Shown: positions 1 through 7,985, counted from the stretch's first letter. The stretch: 64,000 nucleotides of DNA from Salegentibacter sediminis (GCF_002078605.1 NZ_MSJR01000001.1:372001-436000), one strand, 5' to 3'. Notes: generated from the letters alone by a model not told the origin. Numbers and translations: made by a program.

Positions 1-1710
1 ACCGATGGCTACCAGAAAGAAGCTTCTGCAGAACTTGCTAATAGTGTAGGCTCTTATAACACCAGAAAGCATACGCTAAAGTTCAGTACGGGGCTCATAG
101 ACGAGTATTGGGAATTCGCCGGACGCGTCTCGCAGATAAAGAGCGATGGTTATATTGACCGTGCTGAATCCGATTTGAAATCCTACTTTCTTCAGGGAAC
201 CTATTTAGATGAAAACACACTTGTAAAAGCCCTTAGCTTTGGGGGAAGTGAACGAACCTATCAGGCCTGGTATGGCATTGATGCTGAAACCCTGGAAAAC
301 AATCGCACTTTTAATCCTGCAGGGATGTACGAAGATGAAAATGGAGTAACCCGCTATTACGAAGATCAAACCGATAACTATAAGCAGGATCATTATCAGT
401 TGCTTTGGAACCAGGAATATGATGCCAATTGGTCTTCAAATCTCGCTTTGCACTATACCTACGGAAGAGGATATTACGAGGAATATGAGGAAGGCGCTGA
501 GCTAAGCGAGTTTGGTTTGGAACCTTTTATGGCAGAAGGAGAGGAGATTACCAATTCTGATCTTGTGGGTACCAAATGGCTGGATAACCATTTTTACGGA
601 ACAACCTTTGGATTGAATTATCAGAAAAATGATTGGGACATCGTCCTTGGTGGAGGATGGAATAAGTATATAGGAGATCATTTCGGGGAAGTTATCTATA
701 CTAAGTTTGCCAGTAACAATCGACCAAACGAGCCCTATTACGAGAATACGGCCACCAAAACCGATTTTAATATCTACGGAAAGGCAAACTTTGCTATTAC
801 TGAAAAATTAGCAGCGTATGCCGATATTCAGTTGAGAACTATTACTTATGAAACTGAAGGCAGGCTTTCTGATGGGAGTGAATTTCCTGTAGATGATAAT
901 TTGAACTTTTTCAATCCAAAAGCGGGCCTCACATATCAGCTGAATTCCGGGAACCAATTTTATTTTTCTTTTGCCCGGGCACACAGGGAACCCAGTAGAA
1001 ACGATTATGAAAATGGCGACCCTGAACCGGAAGAATTGAATGATTTTGAACTGGGGTGGAGGTACAACTCGCCAAAGCTTCAAATTAATTCTAATTTTTA
1101 TTATATGGATTATCAAAATCAGCTGGTCCTCACTGGTGGCCTGGATGAGGTTGGAGCTTTTATTCGGGAAAACAGTGGAGAAAGTTACCGGTTGGGGCTG
1201 GAAATAGACGCCTCCATAAGAATTTCAGATAAGATAAATCTTAGACCAAATCTGTCTTTAAGCCGAAATCAAAATATCGACTTCGTCTCTACCTGGAACG
1301 GGGAAGTTGTCGATTATGGGAACACAGAGATTTCGTATTCGCCTTCTATTGTTGCTGCAAATATGCTGGGCTATTATCCCTTTGAAGGATTGGAATTAAA
1401 TCTTCTCTCCAAATTTGTTGGAGAACAGTATATGAGCAATATTGAAACTGAAGCTTCCAAACTGGATAGTTATTTTGTAAATGATTTTAATGTACAATAC
1501 AGCTGGAAAGAAGCGCCCTTATTCCAGGAGGTAGTTTTTACCGGGCTCGTGAATAATATTTTTGGGGTGGAGTATGTTTCTAACGGTTACTATTACACCT
1601 ACGATGTGCCTAATCCCGAATTTTCAAGTGGACTTCAAACCTATGACGGCGCAGGGTACTATCCACAGGCAACCACTAACTTTTTAGTTGGGGTCACCTT
1701 AAAATTTTAA
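1..1710 (+). CDS. TonB-dependent outer membrane receptor, C-terminal part (5' end outside window)
   Basis: The reading frame is open from base 1 to the stop at 1708-1710, giving the last 569 residues of a longer gene; the apparent TTG start at 175 is internal. The protein is full of alternating aromatic/polar strands and acidic loops, as in the 22-strand barrel of TonB-dependent receptors, and ends in a terminal Phe after a final beta strand (GVTLKF), the usual outer-membrane barrel signature. The plug and any carboxypeptidase-like N-terminal domain lie outside the window, so the ligand cannot be told; siderophore or other metal chelate uptake is as likely as glycan uptake. No SusD partner follows: the next gene is convergent and separated by a terminator, which argues against a SusCD pair, at least on this side. 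Confidence 0.85.
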   Translation, partial: TDGYQKEASAELANSVGSYNTRKHTLKFSTGLIDEYWEFAGRVSQIKSDGYIDRAESDLKSYFLQGTYLDENTLVKALSFGGSERTYQAWYGIDAETLENNRTFNPAGMYEDENGVTRYYEDQTDNYKQDHYQLLWNQEYDANWSSNLALHYTYGRGYYEEYEEGAELSEFGLEPFMAEGEEITNSDLVGTKWLDNHFYGTTFGLNYQKNDWDIVLGGGWNKYIGDHFGEVIYTKFASNNRPNEPYYENTATKTDFNIYGKANFAITEKLAAYADIQLRTITYETEGRLSDGSEFPVDDNLNFFNPKAGLTYQLNSGNQFYFSFARAHREPSRNDYENGDPEPEELNDFELGWRYNSPKLQINSNFYYMDYQNQLVLTGGLDEVGAFIRENSGESYRLGLEIDASIRISDKINLRPNLSLSRNQNIDFVSTWNGEVVDYGNTEISYSPSIVAANMLGYYPFEGLELNLLSKFVGEQYMSNIETEASKLDSYFVNDFNVQYSWKEAPLFQEVVFTGLVNNIFGVEYVSNGYYYTYDVPNPEFSSGLQTYDGAGYYPQATTNFLVGVTLKF

Positions 1711-1723
1711 ATTAAAAAAATAG

Positions 1724-1757
1724 GCCTTGCCATCATTCGCCGTTGGCAGGGCTTTTT
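1724..1757. terminator. Intrinsic terminator between convergent genes
   Basis: The arms GCCTTGCC (1724-1731) and GGCAGGGC (1745-1752) pair over 8 bp with one G-T pair. They are flanked by an A-run on the left and a T-run on the right, so the hairpin can end the receptor transcript and, in reverse, the lipoprotein transcript whose stop overlaps the T-run. Confidence 0.75.
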
Positions 1758-2187
1758 AATTGTAGACCTCAATCACATTTCCGCGTCGCTCTATGCGGTA
1801 AGGTTTTAAAGAATATTGGCCCTCCCCGGCTGTAAGCTCGCCTGTTACGATATTATATTCGTTGCCATCTTCACACGGGCATTTTGCGGTAATGCCGGTA
1901 ACCTGCATGGCCGAACAATTATTTGGCGGATGGTTAGGGTCACTTAATTCAAAGGCGGTATACTGGGAATTATTAATATTGTAAACCACAATGCCCCTAA
2001 TCCCATTGCTGTAAGTGGAATAAGAATTCCCTGGATACTGTAAATTGTTATATTCAGGAAGGTCTAAATTTAGTTGAAGCCTGAAATTTAGATCAGGAAG
2101 ATTAGGATTGTTAAGGCGATTGTTATCATCTGTAGAGCACCCGCTCAGGAAGATCGAAATGATTAAACCGACAAGTATTTTTTTCAT
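1756..2187 (-). CDS. Lipoprotein with degenerate Rieske-like domain
   Basis: The 143-residue product starts with a lipoprotein signal peptide ending in the lipobox LSGC (Cys17), followed by STDDNN, so it is probably anchored in the envelope. The C-terminal part from about residue 60 lines up with the small Rieske [2Fe-2S] fold: a V-V-Y strand, a Cys where the CxH motif should be (CSA), then KCPCEDG in place of CPxHG, then the typical NIVTGELTAGEGQYSLKPYR region and a final beta hairpin. Both histidine ligands are missing (CSA for CxH, CPCE for CPxH), so a normal Rieske cluster cannot form. Function unknown. It is monocistronic and divergent from greA. The Rieske relation is my reading of the pattern, not a search result. 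Confidence 0.65.
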   Translation of the reverse strand: MKKILVGLIISIFLSGCSTDDNNRLNNPNLPDLNFRLQLNLDLPEYNNLQYPGNSYSTYSNGIRGIVVYNINNSQYTAFELSDPNHPPNNCSAMQVTGITAKCPCEDGNEYNIVTGELTAGEGQYSLKPYRIERRGNVIEVYN

Positions 2188-2218
2188 AAAACAGGCATTT
2201 CTGGCTAAAAGAATATAA

Positions 2219-2249
2219 TTGCTTTCAAAGCTTAAATTTATTATATTTG
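2219..2249 (+). promoter_or_regulatory. greA promoter, Bacteroidota type
   Basis: TTG at 2219-2221 is followed after 20 bases by TATATTTG at 2242-2249, a full match to the Bacteroidota consensus TTG-N17-23-TAnnTTTG. The expected transcription start is near 2253, which leaves a leader of about 53 bases and shows that the open frame upstream of 2306 is not coding. Confidence 0.7.
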
Positions 2250-2255
2250 TTAAAC

Positions 2256-2283
2256 AAATCCCGTCGTGCTATGGGATTTTTTC
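2256..2283 (+). promoter_or_regulatory. Terminator-like hairpin in the greA leader
   Basis: AAATCCC (2256-2262) and GGGATTT (2273-2279) pair perfectly over 7 bp around a 10-base loop and are followed by more T residues. The hairpin starts only a few bases after the predicted transcription start and ends 23 bases before the greA ATG, so it could act as an attenuator, make a short RNA, or protect the 5' end. Confidence 0.6.
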
Positions 2284-2305
2284 TATTTATATAAACGATG
2301 AAGTT

Positions 2306-2782
2306 ATGAGCAAAGTATCTTATTATACTGCCGAGGGCTTAAAAAAGTTGAGAGATGAATTAAATCAGCTACGGGATGTGGAGCGTCCAAAAGCCTCTCA
2401 GGCTATTGCTGAAGCCCGTGATAAAGGTGACCTTAGTGAAAACGCTGAGTACGATGCCGCAAAGGAAGCCCAGGGTATGCTGGAGATGAAGATTTCAAAA
2501 ATGGAAGAAATAGTAGCTAATGCCCGCGTTATAGATGAATCTCAACTTGATACCTCTAAGGTCCTGGTACATTCTTTTGTTCGGATTAAAAATTTGGGGA
2601 ATGGCTCTGAAATGAAATATAAACTGGTGGCTCAAAGCGAAGCCGATCTTAAATCGGGGAAGATCTCGGTAGATTCTCCTATCGGAAAAGGACTATTGGG
2701 TAAAAAAGTAGGTGAAAAAGCTGAAATTGATGTCCCCAGTGGTAAGATGGAATTTGAAGTTCTCGAAATCTGGAGAGAATAA
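2306..2782 (+). CDS. greA: Transcription elongation factor GreA
   Basis: The product is 158 residues, the normal GreA length. The N-terminal coiled coil (about 1-75) carries the tip motif with the acidic pair (ARDKGDLSENAEYDAAKEAQ), which enters the RNA polymerase secondary channel and stimulates cleavage of backtracked RNA. The C-terminal FKBP-like domain (about 80-158) has the family pattern DSPIGKGLLGKKVGE. I chose ATG 2306 (MSKVSYYT) rather than the upstream TTG at 2219, because the promoter and leader hairpin occupy the interval and the family starts here. It is followed by its own terminator, so greA is probably a single-gene unit. Confidence 0.96.
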   Translation: MSKVSYYTAEGLKKLRDELNQLRDVERPKASQAIAEARDKGDLSENAEYDAAKEAQGMLEMKISKMEEIVANARVIDESQLDTSKVLVHSFVRIKNLGNGSEMKYKLVAQSEADLKSGKISVDSPIGKGLLGKKVGEKAEIDVPSGKMEFEVLEIWRE

Positions 2783-2806
2783 GTTTTTTATTTAACAAAT
2801 AAGTAG

Positions 2807-2850
2807 AATCCTTTTCCAATTCCTTTAACTCAGGAAGTAAGAAAAGGATT
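2807..2850 (+). terminator. greA terminator
   Basis: AATCCTTTTC (2807-2816) pairs perfectly with GAAAAGGATT (2841-2850), and an inner TTCCT/AGGAA stem (2820-2824 with 2832-2836) extends it. T-rich sequence follows. TATATTTA at 2852-2859, one base from the -7 consensus, overlaps the tail and may be the promoter of the HIT gene. Confidence 0.75.
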
Positions 2851-2882
2851 TTATATTTATAGAAACTAACAAAACTACAATT

Positions 2883-3272
2883 ATGGCCACACTTTTTAGT
2901 AAAATAGTTCAGGGGGAGATTCCTGCTTATAAGATCGCAGAAGACAGTCAGTTTCTTGCATTTCTCGATATTAACCCAAATGCTAAAGGCCATACCCTTT
3001 GTATTCCGAAGAAAGAAGTAAACAATATCTTTGATCTTGAAGAAGAAGTATATCAGGAGTTGATGCGGTTCTCCCGTAAAGTCGCTATTGCTCTGGAGAA
3101 AACTGTTTCCTGTAAACGCATTGGAATGGCGGTAGTAGGCCTGGAAGTGCCTCATGTGCACGTACATCTTATTCCGCTGAATTCAATGAAAGACATGGAT
3201 TTTTCAAATAGCATTGAAATGAGCGAGGAAGAGTTTGAGCAATTAGCTCAGTCTATTCATGTAAACCTGTAA
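2883..3272 (+). CDS. HIT family nucleotide-binding hydrolase
   Basis: This is a 129-residue histidine triad protein of the HinT branch. The family catalytic motif His-x-His-x-His is present near the end as PHVHVHLIPLN, and the N-terminal FLDINPNAKGHTLCIPK segment is typical. Such enzymes hydrolyse AMP-linked phosphoramidates or acyl-adenylates in the cytoplasm; the physiological substrate is usually not known. It lies just downstream of greA and is convergent with the histidine kinase gene. ATG 2883 gives the normal family length. Confidence 0.93.
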   Translation: MATLFSKIVQGEIPAYKIAEDSQFLAFLDINPNAKGHTLCIPKKEVNNIFDLEEEVYQELMRFSRKVAIALEKTVSCKRIGMAVVGLEVPHVHVHLIPLNSMKDMDFSNSIEMSEEEFEQLAQSIHVNL

Positions 3273-3313
3273 GGAGCTCAGGGAAAACTGGTTTCAGAAA
3301 GAATAATGATGGA

Positions 3314-4462
3314 TCAAACCTTTTTTAGGGAGATTCTGAAGCTGGTACCTTTATTGATTTCGCTGTGAGCTACTTTAATTCTTCCGCGGTGATATTCTTC
3401 AATAATTCTTTTAGCAAGCGAAAGACCTAAACCCCAGCCTCTTTTTTTAGTGGTATGCCCAGGTTCAAAGATGAGCTTGAACTTGCTCTTATCTATACCC
3501 TTTCCCGTGTCCTTAATATTAATATAGGCCCAATGTTTATCTTGTTTTATCTCGATAGTTAATGTGCCTTTTCCCCGCATAGCGTCTATAGCGTTTTTTA
3601 CGAGGTTTTCTATGGTCCAGCTATAGAGTTGTTGGTTGAGGTTTACATAGATCGATTCTTCTGGAGCGATTAATTGAAAATTGATCAGGTTAGAACTTCT
3701 GGTCTTTAGATAATCAAAAGCATTATGGGTTTCTTCAACAATATCGGTTTTTGTTAATAAGGGCGCTGAACCGATCTTTGAAAAACGCTCTGTGATGGTT
3801 TTTAGGCGGTCTATATCCTTTTCTATTTCCTCGATATATGAAGGCTTAACTTTTTCATCCTTAAGGATTTCTGTCCACCCAATCAATGAAGACAGTGGTG
3901 TGCCAATTTGATGTGCGGTTTCCTTTGCCATTCCAGCCCAGAGTTTATTCTGTTCACTGGATTTAGTGGTGGTATAGAAGAAATAAACAACTCCAATAAA
4001 CAGAAAGCCTATGAAGGTGAGTCCTATAGGATAATATTTCAGTTTATTTAGAGCCGGGGAATTACCGTAGAAAATATATTGTTCCTGTCCATCGCCCAGG
4101 TTAATAACAATTGGTTCATTTTCGTCTTTAATGCGGTTCAGGTATTTTTTTAACCTTTTTTCTTTCTGGGTAATTGCGGGATCTATATTGGTGGTATATG
4201 CAACCTCCCCATCTGCATAGGTGTGAATAATAGGGATACTTGTATTATTATTAAGGATCTCAAGGATTAAATCAATCTCTGAATCTGCTGTAGCATTGTC
4301 AAGTTCCTGCTGAGCTTTTGCCCAGATATTCATCTTGGCGCGTTCATCTTCCTTAAGACTTTGGAAAAAAATAGAGGTGTTCCACAGAACTAATGCGACC
4401 ACCACCAAACAGGATATTACTATAAACCAACGATTAAAACTTCGCTCATCGGGAAAATTCAT
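3314..4462 (-). CDS. Membrane sensor histidine kinase (orphan)
   Basis: The 382-residue protein has a first transmembrane helix at about 11-33, a periplasmic sensor segment of about 110 residues, a second helix at about 146-165, and then directly the kinase core without a HAMP domain. The H-box is ETAHQIGTPLSSLIGW with the phospho-acceptor His184. The ATPase domain shows the N box (NLVKNAIDAM), the G1 box (DTGKGID) and the G2 box (GWGLGLSLAKRI). No response regulator is next to it, so its partner must be encoded elsewhere. A weak promoter, TATCTTTA on the minus strand at 4486-4493, would give a short leader. The signal is unknown. Confidence 0.92.
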   Translation of the reverse strand: MNFPDERSFNRWFIVISCLVVVALVLWNTSIFFQSLKEDERAKMNIWAKAQQELDNATADSEIDLILEILNNNTSIPIIHTYADGEVAYTTNIDPAITQKEKRLKKYLNRIKDENEPIVINLGDGQEQYIFYGNSPALNKLKYYPIGLTFIGFLFIGVVYFFYTTTKSSEQNKLWAGMAKETAHQIGTPLSSLIGWTEILKDEKVKPSYIEEIEKDIDRLKTITERFSKIGSAPLLTKTDIVEETHNAFDYLKTRSSNLINFQLIAPEESIYVNLNQQLYSWTIENLVKNAIDAMRGKGTLTIEIKQDKHWAYINIKDTGKGIDKSKFKLIFEPGHTTKKRGWGLGLSLAKRIIEEYHRGRIKVAHSEINKGTSFRISLKKV

Positions 4463-4551
4463 GCAGTCTTACAGGTTTTATAATTTAAAGATAAGCGTTT
4501 TTAAACATATATTATTGCCTTGCAGCTCTTTTCATTCCCTATGTGTTTCGT

Positions 4552-4559
4552 TACCTTTG
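4552..4559 (+). promoter_or_regulatory. -7 promoter element for the flavin reductase gene
   Basis: TACCTTTG matches TAnnTTTG. Transcription would start near 4563, only about 10 bases before ATG 4574, and this excludes the in-frame TTG at 4520 as a start. No clear TTG -33 element at the usual spacing. Confidence 0.55.
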
Positions 4560-4573
4560 TCAAAAATCAAAGA

Positions 4574-5446
4574 ATGGTAAGTATTACTCCCGGAGAGGTT
4601 AGCACCGGTAAATTACACCAGTATTTACTGGGTGCTGTAGGACCTAGACCTATTGCTTTCGCCAGTACGCTGGATTCACAGGGTAGGCCAAATTTGTCAC
4701 CTTTTAGTTTTTTTAATGTATTCGGTTCTAATCCACCAACCCTAATTTTTTCTCCGGCGAGACGAGGGAGAGACAACACGGTTAAGCATACTTATAATAA
4801 TGCCAAAGCAACTAAAGAGGTAGTGATCAATATCGTGAATTATGATATGGTACAACAAATGTCACTTTCCAGCACCGAGTACGCCGAAGGAGTAAACGAA
4901 TTTGATAAAGCAGGACTCACCATGTTGCCCTCTGAGCTTGTGAAGCCTTTTCGTGTTGCGGAGTCTCCGGTGCAATTTGAATGCAAAGTGAAAGATGTCG
5001 TAGAACTTGGCCAGGAAGGTGGTGCCGGAAATTTGATTATCTGTGAGGTGCTGAAAATGCATATTAATGAAGAAATTCTGGACGAAGATGGTTTCATAGA
5101 TCAGCATAAGATTGATCAGGTGGCAAGAATGGGTGGTAATTGGTATACCCGTGCTAAAATGGGAATGTTTGAAGTGCCCAAACCACTTTCTACTTTGGGA
5201 ATTGGAGTAGATGCTATTTCTGCTGAAATAAGGGAAAGTGAAATATTAACGGGAAATGACCTGGGAAAACTGGGTAATGTGGAGCGTTTGCCTTCCGAAG
5301 AAGAAATTCAAGGTTATTTGAATGAAAATTCAGAAATTGCAGCCCTGATTAAATTTGGGGATAAAAATAAAATTCATTTAAAGGCTCAGGAAATCCTGAA
5401 GCAGGAAAAAGCTGAAACAGCCTGGAAAATACTATTAGCAAAATAA
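4574..5446 (+). CDS. Flavin reductase family protein (FMN-binding split barrel)
   Basis: The 290-residue product has the flavin reductase-like split-barrel fold in its first ~190 residues: GAVGPRPIAFASTLDSQGRPNLSPFSFFNVF is the characteristic FMN-binding strand and loop region, followed by NPPTLIFSPARR and an NIV segment. The C-terminal ~90 residues form an extra helical part seen in this Bacteroidota subfamily. Cytoplasmic FMN-dependent oxidoreductase; the real substrate is unknown. The start at ATG 4574 is chosen because a promoter element sits at 4552-4559. It is followed after 6 bases by the DUF3127 gene, with which it is probably cotranscribed. Confidence 0.88.
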   Translation: MVSITPGEVSTGKLHQYLLGAVGPRPIAFASTLDSQGRPNLSPFSFFNVFGSNPPTLIFSPARRGRDNTVKHTYNNAKATKEVVINIVNYDMVQQMSLSSTEYAEGVNEFDKAGLTMLPSELVKPFRVAESPVQFECKVKDVVELGQEGGAGNLIICEVLKMHINEEILDEDGFIDQHKIDQVARMGGNWYTRAKMGMFEVPKPLSTLGIGVDAISAEIRESEILTGNDLGKLGNVERLPSEEEIQGYLNENSEIAALIKFGDKNKIHLKAQEILKQEKAETAWKILLAK

Positions 5447-5452
5447 AGATTT

Positions 5453-5824
5453 ATGGAAGTACAAGGAAAAATTAAACTTATTGGGGAGACTAAAACCTTT
5501 GGCAACAATGGTTTTAGAAAGAGAGAATTGGTGGTGACTACAGAGGAACAGTACCCACAGCATATAATGATCGAGTTTGTGCAGGATAAAACAGATCTAT
5601 TAAATAATTATCAGGTTGGACAAGCGGTAAAAGTGGGAGTAAACCTACGTGGTCGTGAATGGGTAAGTCCCCAGGGGGAAACCAAATACTTTAACTCGAT
5701 ACAGGGTTGGAGAATTGAAAACCTTCAGGCTCAACAACCCGGCGGCCAGGAAGTGCCGCCACCAGATCAGTTTGAGCCAGCCAGTGACTTTAATGAAGAA
5801 GATCACGACGATCTGCCATTTTAA
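5453..5824 (+). CDS. DUF3127 protein, OB-fold-like, with SSB-type C-terminal tail
   Basis: The 123-residue protein begins with the DUF3127 pattern: MEVQGKIKLI, an FxxRELVV strand, IMIEFVQDK, and a NLRGREW..PQGE.KYFNSI..W segment, predicted to be a small beta barrel. The last ~30 residues are Pro/Gln rich and end in EEDHDDLPF. That end resembles the acidic C-terminal tip of bacterial SSB (DDDIPF), which binds many replication and repair proteins. This suggests a single-strand DNA or SSB-network role, but no function is established. It sits 6 bases after the flavin reductase gene and is closed by a terminator. Confidence 0.82.
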   Translation: MEVQGKIKLIGETKTFGNNGFRKRELVVTTEEQYPQHIMIEFVQDKTDLLNNYQVGQAVKVGVNLRGREWVSPQGETKYFNSIQGWRIENLQAQQPGGQEVPPPDQFEPASDFNEEDHDDLPF

Positions 5825-5849
5825 TTCTGATAAAATTCATAATTTACAT

Positions 5850-5879
5850 GCCCGGTAGTATTCTATCGGGCTTTTTTTT
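5850..5879 (+). terminator. Intrinsic terminator after the DUF3127 gene
   Basis: GCCCGGTAG (5850-5858) pairs with CTATCGGGC (5863-5871) around a TATT loop, with one G-T pair, and is followed by eight T. This is a strong rho-independent terminator. Confidence 0.88.
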
Positions 5880-5897
5880 AACCTTTAAATAATTTCA

Positions 5898-6536
5898 GTG
5901 ATCTTTCTTCGTAGCGGCGATCCCTTTCCCCCCATAGATTATGCTGATGAGCAGGGTTTACTTGCTGTTGGTGGGGATCTGAATGTTCAGCGTCTTATCG
6001 CTGCATATAGCCAGGGAATATTTCCCTGGTACGATGATAGCCAGCCCGTATTGTGGTGGAGTCCTGATCCAAGAATGATACTTTTTCCTTATCGTCTTAA
6101 AGTTTCAAAAAGTATGAAACAGCTCTTAAAAAAAGATGCTTTTAAGGTAACTTATAACGAAGACTTTGCCAGAGTTCTGGAAAATTGTGCCAATATTAAA
6201 CGTCCCGGCCAGGACGGTACCTGGATCACAGAAGAAATAAAAGCCCAATATCAAAAACTTCACGAGCTGAATATAGCGCAATCGGTAGAGGTATGGAAGG
6301 AAGGGGAACTAGTGGGTGGACTTTACGGAATTTACCTAAAGGATAAAAAAGTCTTTTGTGGGGAGAGTATGTTCGCAAAAGTGAGTAATGCCTCAAAATA
6401 CGGATTTATTAAATTGGTGGAAAAATTAAGAAAAGACGGGCTTAGGCTTATCGATTGCCAGATTTATACTGATCATCTTGCCAGTCTTGGTGCTGAAGAA
6501 ATTCCCAGAAAGGAATTTTTAAATTTTCTGAAGTGA
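5898..6536 (+). CDS. aat: Leucyl/phenylalanyl-tRNA-protein transferase
   Basis: The 212-residue product is a full-length Aat, which moves Leu or Phe from charged tRNA to N-terminal Lys or Arg of proteins and so marks them for ClpS/ClpAP degradation (N-degron pathway). Family motifs are visible in order: FPPIDYADEQGLLAVGGDL, AYSQGIFPWY, WWSPDPRMIL, GTWITEEI, GLYGIYL, FCGESMFAKVSNASKYG and LIDCQIYTDHLASLGAEEIPR. The start is GTG 5898 (MIFLRSGDPF), directly after the upstream terminator; no upstream ATG is in frame. Confidence 0.96.
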   Translation: MIFLRSGDPFPPIDYADEQGLLAVGGDLNVQRLIAAYSQGIFPWYDDSQPVLWWSPDPRMILFPYRLKVSKSMKQLLKKDAFKVTYNEDFARVLENCANIKRPGQDGTWITEEIKAQYQKLHELNIAQSVEVWKEGELVGGLYGIYLKDKKVFCGESMFAKVSNASKYGFIKLVEKLRKDGLRLIDCQIYTDHLASLGAEEIPRKEFLNFLK

Positions 6537-6622
6537 ACTCATTGAAATTACCTTTTAGAGAAGAGGGGAAATTGCTAAAATAACCATCGAATTATGTAAA
6601 TTTAATACTTAGCAGTGAATTT

Positions 6623-7390
6623 ATGTTTCCCGAAATTAATACAATCAGCATATTTCTTTTATACCTGGGGATTTTCTTTTTCGCCATCCTCTTCAGGTAT
6701 TTTCTGGCGGCAGGAATTTTTTACTATTACTATTATGTATGGAATTCTGGAGTATTCCATGCTAAAAGGCTAAGCAGAAGAGGCGCTAAAAAAGGTCAAT
6801 TAAAAAAAGAAATTAATTGGAGCATAAAAGCTTCACTGATTTTTGCCCTGGCGGGCACGGTTCTGTATTGGCTGTGGACAAAAGATCTCACCGCTATTTA
6901 CCTTGTGCCCAATGAATTTGGTTACTTGTATTTACCGGTAAGTCTAATCATAATTCTGTTAATACACGAAACTTACTATTATTGGGTACACCGTTGGATG
7001 CATCATCCCCGCATTTACAAAACTGTACACAAAGTACATCACGATAGCTTAACGCCTACACCCTGGACCGCTTTCTCCTTTCATCCCTGGGAGAGTTTAC
7101 TGGAAGCAATTATTCTTCCGGTCATCCTGTTATTTATTCCAGTTAATATCTATGTGCTGGCCCTTTACCTACTAATAATGACCCTAAGTAGTGTGATTAA
7201 TCATTTAGATATTGAGGTCTACCCTAAAAAATTTCAAAAAAGCTGGTTTGGGAAGCTATTTATAGGTGCCACTCACCATCATTATCACCACGCCGAATTC
7301 AATACCAACTATGGTTTATATTTTACATTTTGGGATAAATTAATGGGGACAGAAAGCCCCAAAATGGAAACTCCTGGAAGGAAAAATTAG
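6623..7390 (+). CDS. Fatty acid hydroxylase / sterol desaturase superfamily membrane protein
   Basis: The 255-residue integral membrane protein has about four to five hydrophobic segments and the three histidine clusters of the superfamily: HETYYYWVHRWMHH, HKVHH, and HHHYHH near the C-terminus. These bind a di-iron centre that hydroxylates or desaturates lipids. In this phylum relatives are annotated as sterol desaturases or fatty acid hydroxylases; the substrate here cannot be told. It is convergent with tag, with one base between the stop codons. Confidence 0.9.
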   Translation: MFPEINTISIFLLYLGIFFFAILFRYFLAAGIFYYYYYVWNSGVFHAKRLSRRGAKKGQLKKEINWSIKASLIFALAGTVLYWLWTKDLTAIYLVPNEFGYLYLPVSLIIILLIHETYYYWVHRWMHHPRIYKTVHKVHHDSLTPTPWTAFSFHPWESLLEAIILPVILLFIPVNIYVLALYLLIMTLSSVINHLDIEVYPKKFQKSWFGKLFIGATHHHYHHAEFNTNYGLYFTFWDKLMGTESPKMETPGRKN

Positions 7391-7391
7391 C

Positions 7392-7985
7392 CTATAAATC
7401 GGGGTGTATCTCTTTATACCTGAAACAGTGAATTTCGTGGTCATTCACCATTCCGGTAGCCTGCATATGCGCATAAACCACTGTAGAACCTACAAATTTA
7501 AAGCCTCGCTTTTTAAGGTCTTTGCTTAATTTATCGCTGATTTCAGTGGTGGCCGGGGCTTCTTTATAATTCTCAACTTTATTCTGGATGGGGGTCGCAT
7601 CTACAAAATTCCAAATATATTTACTGAAGCTTCCAAATTCCTCCTGAATCTGCATAAAAGCCTGTGCATTGGTAACTGCCGAGCGTACTTTTAATTTGTT
7701 TCGAATTATACCGGAATTACCAAGGAGATCCTGAATTTTCTCTTCAGAATAAACCGCCATCTTTTTATAGTCGAAATCATCAAAAGCCTCACGGAAATTT
7801 TCTCTTTTTCGCAGCACCGTAATCCAGCTTAAGCCTGCCTGAAAGGTTTCCAGGATAAGGAATTCAAAAATTGTTTGGTCGTCATAAACGGGAACGCCCC
7901 ATTCCTCATCGTGATAGGCTTCATATAAAGGATCCCCTTCACACCATCCGCAGCGGTGTTTGTTCTTTTTAAGGCTGGAATTCAT
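7392..7985 (-). CDS. tag: DNA-3-methyladenine glycosylase I
   Basis: The 197-residue protein is a TAG-type glycosylase that excises 3-methyladenine from DNA. It has the N-terminal CGWCEGDPLYEAYHDEEWGVP motif and the C-terminal VNDHEIHCF motif; the Cys and His residues in these two places correspond to the structural zinc ligands of TAG. The central ETFQAGLSWITVLRKRENFREAF segment is the helix-hairpin-helix region with the adenine pocket. Its start overlaps the end of the upstream TonB-like gene by 17 bases, so the two are translationally close and cotranscribed. Confidence 0.95.
   Translation of the reverse strand: MNSSLKKNKHRCGWCEGDPLYEAYHDEEWGVPVYDDQTIFEFLILETFQAGLSWITVLRKRENFREAFDDFDYKKMAVYSEEKIQDLLGNSGIIRNKLKVRSAVTNAQAFMQIQEEFGSFSKYIWNFVDATPIQNKVENYKEAPATTEISDKLSKDLKKRGFKFVGSTVVYAHMQATGMVNDHEIHCFRYKEIHPDL

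Noticed and set aside
4520-4573. Extended N-terminus of the flavin reductase gene
   Set aside because: The promoter box TACCTTTG lies inside it and the extra 18 residues do not fit the family.
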